From: Bacteroidales bacterium
GTDB lineage: Bacteria; Bacteroidota; Bacteroidia; Bacteroidales; UBA4417
Reading direction: 5' to 3'
Assembly: GCA_016707785.1 (NCBI GenBank)
Contig: JADJGZ010000006.1
Location: forward strand, 124,001-188,000
DNA: 64,000 nt
The position numbers and the translations under genes are program-made. Every line of letters starts with the position of its first letter. Within the stretch, counting starts at the first letter, position 1. The notes under the pieces are model-generated. The model had not been told where the DNA came from. It ran no database searches and saw only the letters and a list, made by a program, of their open reading frames with translations. Positions 46,391 through 54,541 of this stretch are shown here, piece by piece.

Positions 46391-46756
46391 GATTCTTAAG
46401 TTCAGATCACAAATCTAATAAAATAGATTTTAGGAATATCTTTACTGAGATGTCAGAACCGCTCGATGTAAATCATATGGATAAATATATTTTTACAAAG
46501 TAAATATTTATTTTACTTTGTAATTTATTGTTAGCATGAGATTGCGAGAGATTGTGTTACAAAGTCGATATCAAAATCTATTGTAAAATGATTTTTCGTA
46601 ATCTGAAAATGTGAATAAGTATTATAATATTGTTAATAAATAAAGTCTTGAAAGATGAACTTCATTTATAACATTACAAATTTAAGAGATTATTGGACCT
46701 GGAGTTATATTGTTTGCTAAAGGTACAAGTCTGAAAATTAATAGAATACATTAATT
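46391..46756. other. AT-rich intergenic region with a perfect 12-base inverted repeat
   Basis: No gene seen. TTACAAAGTAAA (46493-46504) and TTTACTTTGTAA (46512-46523) form a perfect inverted repeat with a 7-base spacer. A further half-site TTACAAAGT lies at 46557-46565. It may be an operator, a promoter pair or a weak terminator. Confidence 0.4.
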
Positions 46757-47440
46757 TTATTGCCCAGAGCCCATTAATACAGATTTGATAGTTTTAACAG
46801 TTAGCAGTAAATCTGTTTCAAGCGACCAATTATCGATATATTGTAAGTCCATTCTCATCCATTCTTCGAATGATATGCTATTTCTTTTTGGCATAGTTTG
46901 CCAGATACAAGTGATACCAGGTCTCATTGATAAACGACGAAGCTGCCATGATTTGTACTGTTTGACCTCACTCATGATTGGTGGGCGAGGACCAACCAAA
47001 GACATATCACCTTTAATGACATTAAAGAATTGAGGCAGTTCGTCCAGACTGGTTTTTCTTAGGAATTTCCCTACGTTAGTAATTCTTGGGTCATTTTTGA
47101 TTTTGAATACAGGACCTGTCATCTCATTTTGATCCATTATCTTCATCTGCATCTTCTCTGCATCTTGCATCATTGTCCTGAATTTGTAGATAAAGAATTC
47201 ACGCCCATGAAGTCCAACCCTTTTTTGTTTGAATATCACTGGTCCTTTTGACGAAAACTTAATCATAACAGCGATCAGTATCATAAAAGGCATCCATAAT
47301 GTTACGACAACACATGAAATAACAAAATCCATTATGTACTTCCAACTCAGTGCGTATTGGTTTGATGGTGCATTTTTATATGAAATAAAAGGAATGCCAT
47401 CAAAATGGTTCAAATCAGGTCGAGAAGTAGCCATAGTCAA
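46757..47440 (-). pseudogene. Initiating sugar-phosphate transferase, C-terminal catalytic part (frameshifted gene)
   Basis: 227 residues from a TTG at 47440, but the same frame is open back to 47539. One membrane helix (about 32-57) precedes the bacterial sugar-transferase domain: GPVIFKQKRVGLHGREFFIYKFRTM, RKTSLDELPQFFNVIKGDMSLVGPRPP and RPGITCIWQT are all present in short motifs, so the catalytic site looks intact. Read upstream in frame, it continues with the end of the regulatory domain (SNIIEDEVQNIIHACEEVGV), which belongs to the fragment at 47491-48162. Family (WcaJ/WbaP): transfers hexose- or HexNAc-1-phosphate to undecaprenyl phosphate, the first step of repeat-unit synthesis. It is the only such enzyme in the window. 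Restoring one base gives about 468 residues, the normal length. Confidence 0.85.
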
Positions 47441-47490
47441 TAGTTGTGAATGCAGGCGAAAAGCTACACCAACTTCTTCACAGGCGTGAA

Positions 47491-48162
47491 TTATGTTTTG
47501 TACTTCATCTTCAATGATGTTTGATTTGCAATAAAAACTTCATCAACGATTTCAGATTTGATTATATTCGAAAGGTTGTTCGTCTTTTTGAACATCTTTA
47601 TACTCGAGCTAAATGCATCATGAATGCGATGAGATTCAGAAATAATCATTACAATTTTGTATCCCCACTCTGGATGATCAATGATTCGATTAATGAAAGA
47701 CTCATTATCATCACCAGCAATGATTATAATATTTGTTAGATTATGTCCTTTTCGTCTTTGTCTCATATAGTGTTGATTGACAGCTATATAAGATGAGAAG
47801 ATGCTAAGTTGATTTAAAATAGAAAAGAGGATTATAAACTCCTTAGAAATGCTGGAAAGGTTGAAAAGGCTCACTAAACCAAAAAGAATACCAGCTCCTA
47901 TAACAGTAAACATTACACTTTGCTTGAATAAGATTGCATAGTGATTAACTTGGTAAATTTTTAGGAGGCTAGTTCTCGACAATCCAAAGAACCAAATTGG
48001 AAGTAGGAGTAATAGTAATGAAAGATATTCAGAGGAGTAAGTAATATTATCTGAAAAAAAATATCGTACAAGATTAAAGGCTAAAATGAAAGTAATAACC
48101 GTAAGGGCTATTGTAAAGATGCCAAACATCGAGGATTTTATGCGTTCATCTTCCCGGATCAT
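47491..48162 (-). pseudogene. Initiating sugar-phosphate transferase, N-terminal membrane part (frameshifted gene)
   Basis: 223 residues from ATG 48162. Four hydrophobic helices (about 13-31, 46-60, 80-103, 107-125) followed by the CoA_binding_3-type Rossmann domain (NIIIIAGDDNESFINRII, about 144-161) and EIVDEVFIA (about 204-212), the usual N-terminal half of WcaJ-like enzymes. It then runs into a stop after 10 out-of-family residues, while the -1 frame continues the expected sequence from about 47527 onward. The break lies inside 47494-47539, plausibly one missing base in the TTT at 47525-47527. No canonical slippery heptamer is visible. Either a consensus error or a true mutation. Confidence 0.82.
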
Positions 48163-48538
48163 ATGATATTTGGATTACGGTTTAAAACTTACTACTTGAA
48201 GGAATTCCTGGAATTTTTGAAGATTTAGCTATATAAGTTTTTCAAAGTGGAACAAATAGCGACTAGTCCAGAATTCCGTGATCACATTGTCAAAATTTAT
48301 GCCTAATAACATAAAGTGTTGTATAATAACAATATAAAAATTTACAGCGTATGACTGATTTAGGATTTTGTCCCAAATTGAAAGTGTTTGTTCAAAAAAG
48401 GTAAAAAATCATAATATTATTAAAATTCACTAAAAATGTACGTTGTAGTTAAATCTGCAAGGTAAAATTGTTATTTTTGCATTCACCCTGTTAGTAAGCA
48501 TTGTATTGATTTAAATAGATGTAAACCAGAGTGTTTTT
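48163..48538. other. Intergenic region between the transferase (-) and tRNA-Pro (+)
   Basis: No gene seen. It must hold the promoter of the transferase on the minus strand, for which I found no exact match, and a TAnnTTTG element before the tRNAs (48472-48479). Confidence 0.4.
48472..48479 (+). promoter_or_regulatory. Candidate -7 element for the tRNA pair
   Basis: TATTTTTG matches the Bacteroidota -7 consensus TAnnTTTG, 60 bases upstream of tRNA-Pro. The -33 box is weak. Confidence 0.4.
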
Positions 48539-48612
<74 letters not shown>

Positions 48613-48678
48613 CAGTATGATTTTCTAGTGATCTATAATGTTCAATAGTTTTACAATTGGGTAACAAGTATTCTTAAA

Positions 48679-48751
48679 GCCACTTTAGCTCAGTTGGTAG
48701 AGCAGCGCATTCGTAATGCGCGGGTCGAGGGTTCGAGTCCCTTGAGTGGCT
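48679..48751 (+). tRNA. tRNA-Thr (anticodon CGT)
   Basis: Full cloverleaf. Acceptor GCCACTT (48679-48685) pairs with GAGTGGC (48744-48750), including a T-G pair. D-arm GCTC...GAGC. The anticodon stem GCGCA/TGCGC encloses TTCGTAA, anticodon CGT. T-arm GAGGG-TTCGAGT-CCCTT. It reads Thr ACG codons. It lies 66 bases after tRNA-Pro, so the two are probably co-transcribed. Confidence 0.95.
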
Positions 48752-48929
48752 CTTTATGACTAATACTTTCATTTATGGACAGGTTATAATATAAGAAGTG
48801 GGTATTATAAGTGTTCTTTTTAAAATTGGCTATAAATATTTTCAAGAAAAGTTTTATATTTTCCAAAACCTTGATATTTTTACACATATTCTGAGAATAA
48901 AACTATGTTGTACTTGATAATATTTTACT

Positions 48930-49277
48930 ATGAGAAGCTATTATGCAATTATTGTTGAAGATGAAAAAAATGTCCGTGAGGCGTTGTTGGAATTATTAAC
49001 TCAGAATTGCCCTCAAATTAAAGTATGCGGGATGGCTGGTTCAGCCGGGGAGGCGCGTGTTTTATTAAAAAAAAATCAAGTAGATTTCATTTTTCTTGAC
49101 ATAGCGATGCCCAATGAAGATGGTTTTGTTTTTCTAAATTCTATTCCTAAGGAAAAGTACGGTGTTATTTTTACAACAGCTTATCATGAATTCGTTCTAA
49201 GAGCATTACGAGCAAATGCAGTGGATTATTTATTAAAGCCAATTGATTCTGGTGAACTGCGTGAAGCTGTTTGCTAA
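48930..49277 (+). pseudogene. LytTR-family response regulator, receiver part (frameshifted gene)
   Basis: 115 residues. The receiver domain is complete: acidic pair VEDE (about 9-12), phospho-acceptor Asp in FIFLDIAMP (about 56), Thr in IFTTAYH (about 84), and Lys in LLKPIDSGEL (about 104). It stops at 49277 because of an extra base; removing one T from the TTT at 49270-49272 gives ELREAVAKAIHYHRL and joins the LytTR fragment. Cytosolic partner of the propeller kinase at 49717. Confidence 0.85.
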
Positions 49278-49539
49278 AGCAATTCATTATCATAGACTAA
49301 GAGATAATGATTTTGAGGTTCTAAATGTGTATAGAAATTCACTAGATGGAGTAGAGGATCACTATATAACTTATGGAAAGAATATTTCACGTATAACTGT
49401 TGCGGAGCAATTTGGATACAAAATTATTAACTTATATGAATTGATGTATCTTGAAGCTGACAGTAATTATACGACCTTGCACTTAGCTAATGGGAAAAGG
49501 ATAATTGCTACACGTAATCTTGGAGAATTTGAAAAATAA
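49243..49539 (+). pseudogene. LytTR-family response regulator, DNA-binding part (frameshifted gene)
   Basis: The linker and first half of a LytTR DNA-binding domain: INLYELMYLEADSNYTTLHLANGKRII then ATRNLGEFEK, ending at 49539. A second break follows: adding one A to the A5 run at 49532-49536 continues as IIENPMFFRRHKTFLVNVKY and on through GYTTVEGSFAELHNG to a stop at 49724. That is the rest of a standard LytTR domain. With both repairs the gene runs 48930-49724 (264 residues), the normal length. The start shown here (TTG 49243) is not biological. Confidence 0.82.
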
Positions 49540-49716
49540 TAGAGAATCCGATGTTTTTTAGAAGACATAAAACGTTTTTGGTGAATGTAAAGTATATATC
49601 GGGCTATACAACAGTTGAAGGGAGTTTCGCGGAATTGCATAACGGGATGAAACTTGCTATCTCAAGAAGGAAGATTATTGAATTCAGGATGTGGTTAAAA
49701 AAGTATTCAGCATCAA

Positions 49717-52686
49717 TTGATTAAAGTGAAGCAGTTATTTGTGTTGTTTATTTTCATTCTTTTGGGGAGCTCTATGAGTGGTCAAAATCCTTTCATTCGG
49801 CACTATACAACGCTTGATGGACTGCCAAGCAATACCATTTATCAGATCTATCAGGATAGTAAGCGTTTTATTTGGTTTACCACTGATGCCGGAGTAGTCA
49901 GATTTGATGGTTCTACATTTACCAACTATCGTAAGGAAGATGGACTTAGTAGTAATGACGTAATTCGAATAAAAGAGGATTCACTTGGAAGAATATGGTT
50001 TTTCAATTATAATGCATCAGTAAATTATATGTTTTCAAATAAAATTTACTCTAGTAAAACCGCCCATTTTCTAAATGCACTTCAAGGGAAGGGCTTTATA
50101 TTAGATTTCATAAATTATGGAGATAATATTCTATTCTATAATCTTCAATGCGAGACTTTTTCAATGAATAAATACAATTTATCTATTAAGAATAGATTTT
50201 TCAAAAAGGCTGTTACACTTCCATTGAAATGGAATTCGCGAGAAAGTGTTAGAGTATCCTTTGTTGAAAATTTTGAGAATCGTAAGTTGAGAATCTGGAC
50301 TATTTATGGAATTTATTCACAAATTGATTTTTTCAGTAATCCAATTGTTGAAGATACTACTCTCAAAATTGAAAGTGTTTACCCGACAAAGAAAAGTTAC
50401 TTCTATGCAAAAACTACTAATCTAGGTGTTATAAAAATTTCAAAGAATTTAAAATTTGAGAAATTATTTTTGCCTTTTGATTACAACAGCGTGAAGTTTA
50501 TATTGGAAGATAGTGAAGGGTTTTTGTGGATATCTGCATATGATAAAGGAGTATTTTGTTATAATGGAAATCAATTATTAAAATGGTTAGATATAAAAGA
50601 GGCTCTTTATCTATTTGAGGATAATGAAAAGAATATATGGGTTAGTTCCCAGTCAAATGGAGTTTTTGTAGTTAGAAGAGAAGTATTAAATCAAAATCAC
50701 ATTGATTTAGAATATTTCAATAGGCTGGAATTGAAGCAATTAAGTTTTGGCTCTTTTGGTGGAATTTGGTGTTCTGATGGTTATTCAATTTTTCTATATA
50801 ATAATTCAAAGATAATCAGAAAAGATGTCTCTACTAATGATAATATTTTTGAGATTATTCATCATTTTAATGATCAATCAATGTTTGTTGCCAAAAGGAA
50901 TAAGTATTTTTATTTTTTAAAACACATTGGTGAAGATAATTTGGATACTAAAATTAATATTGTAAGCGAAAAAAGAATTGACCTTTCAATAAAAAAAATA
51001 CTTGTAGATAATAATACTAAGAGCTTTGTTCTTTTTGACCAAAATAGAATTATTGAAGGAGATATTAAATCAAAATTTAACAATTTAAAAATAACATATG
51101 TTCCGGGTAGGATTAATAATGCATACTTTGATTCTAAGAATAGATTAATTATTAATGGAAGAAGGAATTATTTTTTTAGCAGAGGTCAATTATTGCCTTG
51201 TTTTTTGCTAAGTCCATTTGATGGATCTGTTATAGTTGACCATTTGACAATTGATCGTGAGACCGAGATATTGAATCTAGATGGAGAAAGGCTGTGGCTA
51301 ATTTATAAGTCACGCCGCTATGATTTACTAGAAGATTCTTACAAATCTATTAATGCCTACATAAAAAAAATCCTATACTTCGATAATTCCTTATATTTTT
51401 CAACGAATTCAAATATCTATCGTTGTGATAACCCGAAGAATATTTTAATGAATAATCGTTTGACTGTTCAACCATTAGAGTTAAACCTAAGATCGATAAA
51501 TGACTTTATGATCTACAATGATTCTATTTATATCGCTTCTAAAGATGGCTTAACTGTGATTAGTGATTCATATTTCAGAAAAAAAGTTTCTGTTCCACCT
51601 AGACCATATACAAAATCTGTTTTAATTAACAATATTAATATTCAAGAGATTCCCCAAGAGATAAAGGTAACAGGTAAAAACACTATATCAATACATTTTA
51701 AATGTATTGATTATGCTGTAAATTCATACATTTATTCTTATAGTTTAGAAGGATTAGGAAATGTTGACTCTGTCTCTAAAGGTAATGATCTTGATGTAGT
51801 TTTCCAAAACCTCCCTAAAGGTCATTATGTATTCAAACTTAGGGTTAGAAAGGCTAATTCCGATTGGAGTGAAACTCTGGAACTCCCTATCATAATAAAA
51901 CCAACTTTTTATGAATACCCCGCTTTTTGGGTTCTTATTTTTCTGATCCTTATTTTTATTGGTATTCAGACTTTTATGCAACTCAAGCAGATGAGATTGA
52001 ATCGAATAGAAAATAACCATCAACTGGTAATGTTAGAGCAAAAAGCATTATTGTCAATGATGAATCCTCATTTCATCTTTAACTCCCTGGGCTCGATTCA
52101 AAATTTTATGCTTAGAAATAGATCAGGAGAAGCACTTCTTTACCTTAGCCAGTTCTCCAGACTCATCCGACAAAATTTCAATGCAGTAAATGTTGCAGTG
52201 ATTAACCTTGAAGATGAAATTGATAGGCTTAAAAATTATCTGGAATTGGAACAAATAAGACTTGAGAATAAATTTGAATACTTCATTGAGATTGATGGAG
52301 GTTTTAGTGAGGATGTTTTTTTTATCCCGAGTATGATTATTCAACCCTTCGCTGAGAATGCTGTTTGGCACGGAATAGCATCAATCAATTATAAGGGTAT
52401 TATTAGAATTAAATTTATTTATGTTACAGATGATATTATAAAAGTTATCATAGAAGATAATGGCGTTGGCATCCAAGACAATAAAAACTCAAAAAAGAAG
52501 TCACTTTCACATCTGCATCAAGGAATGAAAATGACTAAAAGAAGATTGATGCTGCTTGGAGAAAAAATCAAATCAAAATCTGTTCTGGAAATCACCCCAT
52601 TATCTCCAAATAATAAATTTCCTGGAACCAGGATTGTTATTCACTTGCCTTTTTATAATGAAAACACTCAAAATGTGACCGATTGA
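49717..52686 (+). CDS. LytS-type sensor histidine kinase with two-component propeller (Reg_prop/Y_Y_Y)
   Basis: 989 residues from TTG 49717, which overlaps the restored stop of the regulator; GTG 49726 is an alternative. No ATG is near. Signal peptide VLFIFILLGSSMSG, then a periplasmic beta-propeller with Reg_prop repeats (DGLPSNTIYQIYQDSKRFIW, DGLSSNDVIRI and similar), a Y_Y_Y-type domain (about 640-730), a membrane helix (about 735-757), and a cytoplasmic His_kinase domain. The phospho-acceptor His is in MNPHFIFNSL (about residue 785). ATPase motifs are FAENAVWHG (about 878) and EDNGVGI (about 913). Senses an unknown extracytoplasmic ligand, often a glycan for this architecture, and signals to the LytTR regulator just upstream. 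Confidence 0.9.
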   Translation: MIKVKQLFVLFIFILLGSSMSGQNPFIRHYTTLDGLPSNTIYQIYQDSKRFIWFTTDAGVVRFDGSTFTNYRKEDGLSSNDVIRIKEDSLGRIWFFNYNASVNYMFSNKIYSSKTAHFLNALQGKGFILDFINYGDNILFYNLQCETFSMNKYNLSIKNRFFKKAVTLPLKWNSRESVRVSFVENFENRKLRIWTIYGIYSQIDFFSNPIVEDTTLKIESVYPTKKSYFYAKTTNLGVIKISKNLKFEKLFLPFDYNSVKFILEDSEGFLWISAYDKGVFCYNGNQLLKWLDIKEALYLFEDNEKNIWVSSQSNGVFVVRREVLNQNHIDLEYFNRLELKQLSFGSFGGIWCSDGYSIFLYNNSKIIRKDVSTNDNIFEIIHHFNDQSMFVAKRNKYFYFLKHIGEDNLDTKINIVSEKRIDLSIKKILVDNNTKSFVLFDQNRIIEGDIKSKFNNLKITYVPGRINNAYFDSKNRLIINGRRNYFFSRGQLLPCFLLSPFDGSVIVDHLTIDRETEILNLDGERLWLIYKSRRYDLLEDSYKSINAYIKKILYFDNSLYFSTNSNIYRCDNPKNILMNNRLTVQPLELNLRSINDFMIYNDSIYIASKDGLTVISDSYFRKKVSVPPRPYTKSVLINNINIQEIPQEIKVTGKNTISIHFKCIDYAVNSYIYSYSLEGLGNVDSVSKGNDLDVVFQNLPKGHYVFKLRVRKANSDWSETLELPIIIKPTFYEYPAFWVLIFLILIFIGIQTFMQLKQMRLNRIENNHQLVMLEQKALLSMMNPHFIFNSLGSIQNFMLRNRSGEALLYLSQFSRLIRQNFNAVNVAVINLEDEIDRLKNYLELEQIRLENKFEYFIEIDGGFSEDVFFIPSMIIQPFAENAVWHGIASINYKGIIRIKFIYVTDDIIKVIIEDNGVGIQDNKNSKKKSLSHLHQGMKMTKRRLMLLGEKIKSKSVLEITPLSPNNKFPGTRIVIHLPFYNENTQNVTD

Positions 52687-53030
52687 GAGGAAATTCTGTT
52701 TATACCCATATTGATTTATACTTTTTATTATTGCCTCAGTTTACCGTTAAATCATCCATAAGCGCCCTTCATACAGAATTTACTACCGTTTAATCATCGG
52801 TCAGGTTTCATTATTTAATTTGCTATTATCTTTACCACAGAGTTTTAACTCTATCTGTATAAGGTATAAGTTCTGAAATTTTCCCATTGAATTCAGACTT
52901 CTTTTCCTAAAGCAGAAATGGATTAATTGCAAATTTGAAATCTTGTTTTTTATATCGCTCTTTGCATAAAAGTGAGGAAGTTTTATTGTCATCTAAACAT
53001 CGATGACTAGTATATTCTGTTTTTTATATT
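52687..53030. other. Intergenic region after the sensor kinase
   Basis: No convincing gene. It ends at a strong terminator (53031-53062), so it is either a long 3' untranslated region of the kinase or a small unrecognised transcript. Confidence 0.4.
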
Positions 53031-53062
53031 ACAGCTATCCCAAAATTGGATAGCTGTTTTTG
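53031..53062 (+). terminator. Rho-independent terminator
   Basis: Stem ACAGCTATCC (53031-53040) and GGATAGCTGT (53048-53057), 7-base loop, then TTTTTG. It lies 345 bases after the kinase stop and just before the meaB promoter. Confidence 0.8.
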
Positions 53063-53066
53063 TATT

Positions 53067-53097
53067 ATTGATTCGGATAGCTAAATATTTAACTTTG
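53067..53097 (+). promoter_or_regulatory. Promoter of meaB
   Basis: ATTG (53067-53070), 19-base spacer, TAACTTTG (53090-53097). This matches the Bacteroidota TTTG/TAnnTTTG layout except for the first -33 base. It favours the ATG at 53119 over the TTG at 53068, which lies inside the promoter. Confidence 0.55.
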
Positions 53098-53118
53098 CAT
53101 AGTCGTTTATTCCTTTTT

Positions 53119-54222
53119 ATGGGTTCAAAAAAACTGCATAACACTAACTCCGCTATCAAAATAAATACGGGGGTGAGTAAACCTTGTGCATTAAATACTA
53201 TAGCTGCAAATAAATATAAGTCCTTTAACAGGAGGTATTTATCAGTAGATGAGTACACCTCTGGTATATTACGTGGTGATAGAGCTATCTTAAGTAAAGC
53301 TATAACACTAATTGAAAGTTCTCTTTTAGATCACCAAGCTAATGCTCAGGAATTGATCAAATCTTGCCTGCCCTATGCCGGGAATTCGATCAGGATTGGA
53401 ATAACTGGTGTTCCAGGAGTTGGAAAGAGCACATTCATTGAAGCAATGGGGAAGTTCCTTATCAAGAATGGAAGAAAAATAGCTGTTCTTGCCATTGACC
53501 CAAGTAGCTCTAAAACAAATGGTAGCATACTTGGTGATAAAACAAGGATGGAAGAACTTTCTAAAGAATCCAATGCATTCATAAGACCCACTCCTTCTAG
53601 TGGCTCGTTAGGTGGTGTTGCACGCAAAACCAGGGAATCTATTATTCTTTGTGAAGCTGCCGGTTTCGATACAATTATAGTCGAAACTGTCGGAGTGGGA
53701 CAAAGTGAAACCGAAGTACATTCTATGGTTGACTTTTTCTTACTCTTAATGCTTGCTGGGGCCGGAGATGAATTACAGGGAATTAAAAGAGGAATAATGG
53801 AAATGGCTGATGCTATTATTATCCACAAAGCAGATGGAGATAATATCAACAGAGCCCAATTATCTCTTTCTGAAATTAAGAATGCTATTCATCTGTTCCA
53901 TCCCAGTGAATCTGGTTGGATTACCACAGCAGATCACTGTTCATCATTGACAAACGATGGAATTGATAGAATCTGGAAAACAATTTTAGAATATATCAAC
54001 GTGACAAAGTCAAATAATTTCTTCTTCAAACATCGAACTTCCCAATCTTTAAGGGTTTTTCATCAAGCCCTTAATCAGAAAATGATTGGTCTCATGTATG
54101 AACAATCCTCCTTTAAAAGAAAGATTAAACAGAAAGAAGAAGAGGTCAGTAATGGCAAACAAAGTGCTTATACTGCTGCACAGGAATTATTTGAAATGTT
54201 TGTTAAAGAGATATCTGTTTAG
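53119..54222 (+). CDS. meaB: Methylmalonyl-CoA mutase-associated GTPase MeaB (ArgK)
   Basis: 367 residues from ATG 53119. G3E-family GTPase: Walker A GVPGVGKST (about 97-105), AIDPSSSKTNGSILGDKTRM (about 129-148) typical of MeaB, ETVGVGQSE (about 192-200) as the G3/switch region, and HKADGDN (about 237) for guanine binding. Known role: loads and protects adenosylcobalamin in methylmalonyl-CoA mutase, the propionate/succinate pathway of many Bacteroidota. The mutase genes are not in the window. The N-terminal 30 residues are poorly conserved. Confidence 0.92.
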   Translation: MGSKKLHNTNSAIKINTGVSKPCALNTIAANKYKSFNRRYLSVDEYTSGILRGDRAILSKAITLIESSLLDHQANAQELIKSCLPYAGNSIRIGITGVPGVGKSTFIEAMGKFLIKNGRKIAVLAIDPSSSKTNGSILGDKTRMEELSKESNAFIRPTPSSGSLGGVARKTRESIILCEAAGFDTIIVETVGVGQSETEVHSMVDFFLLLMLAGAGDELQGIKRGIMEMADAIIIHKADGDNINRAQLSLSEIKNAIHLFHPSESGWITTADHCSSLTNDGIDRIWKTILEYINVTKSNNFFFKHRTSQSLRVFHQALNQKMIGLMYEQSSFKRKIKQKEEEVSNGKQSAYTAAQELFEMFVKEISV

Positions 54223-54489
54223 TTACTTATGTCAGCTATAAATTCCTGTTATTTTCATCTATGTCTTTGTTTCGTGATGAATCCTAAATATAATAATACA
54301 ATGCTGTCTCATTCATTGAAATCAAATATTCCAAGATAATCGTCTATTAAGAGTTTGGGGTTTAATTTCCTGGATTATTACTCAATATTTGAGCTATGGG
54401 GTCAATTTTAAGTTCTTTTATTTGATTATAAGGGAGGTAATTACTGGCTATTTAAAAGTATATTTTATATATTTGTATTTTTTATTTTC
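54223..54489. other. Intergenic region upstream of the glnA promoter
   Basis: With the promoter and leader, 319 bases separate meaB from glnA. Apart from the promoter I see no gene or clear structure. Confidence 0.4.
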
Positions 54490-54522
54490 TTTGTAAAGCC
54501 AATCAAAAAGTTTCTATTTTTG
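54490..54522 (+). promoter_or_regulatory. Promoter of glnA
   Basis: TTTG (54490-54493), 21-base spacer, TATTTTTG (54515-54522), an exact Bacteroidota promoter. It rules out the upstream in-frame TTG (54524) and supports the ATG at 54542. Confidence 0.65.
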
Positions 54523-54541
54523 CTTGATTTATCAAGAGATT

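Noticed and set aside
47494..47539. Programmed -1 frameshift in the sugar transferase
   Set aside because: No X-XXY-YYZ slippery heptamer in the zero frame, and this enzyme family is not known to use frameshifting. A plain indel is simpler.
48690..48887. 65-residue minus-strand frame
   Set aside because: It runs through tRNA-Thr; it is a known kind of false gene over tRNAs.
53373..53849. 158-residue antisense frame in meaB
   Set aside because: The sense strand encodes all MeaB motifs; the antisense frame is a shadow.
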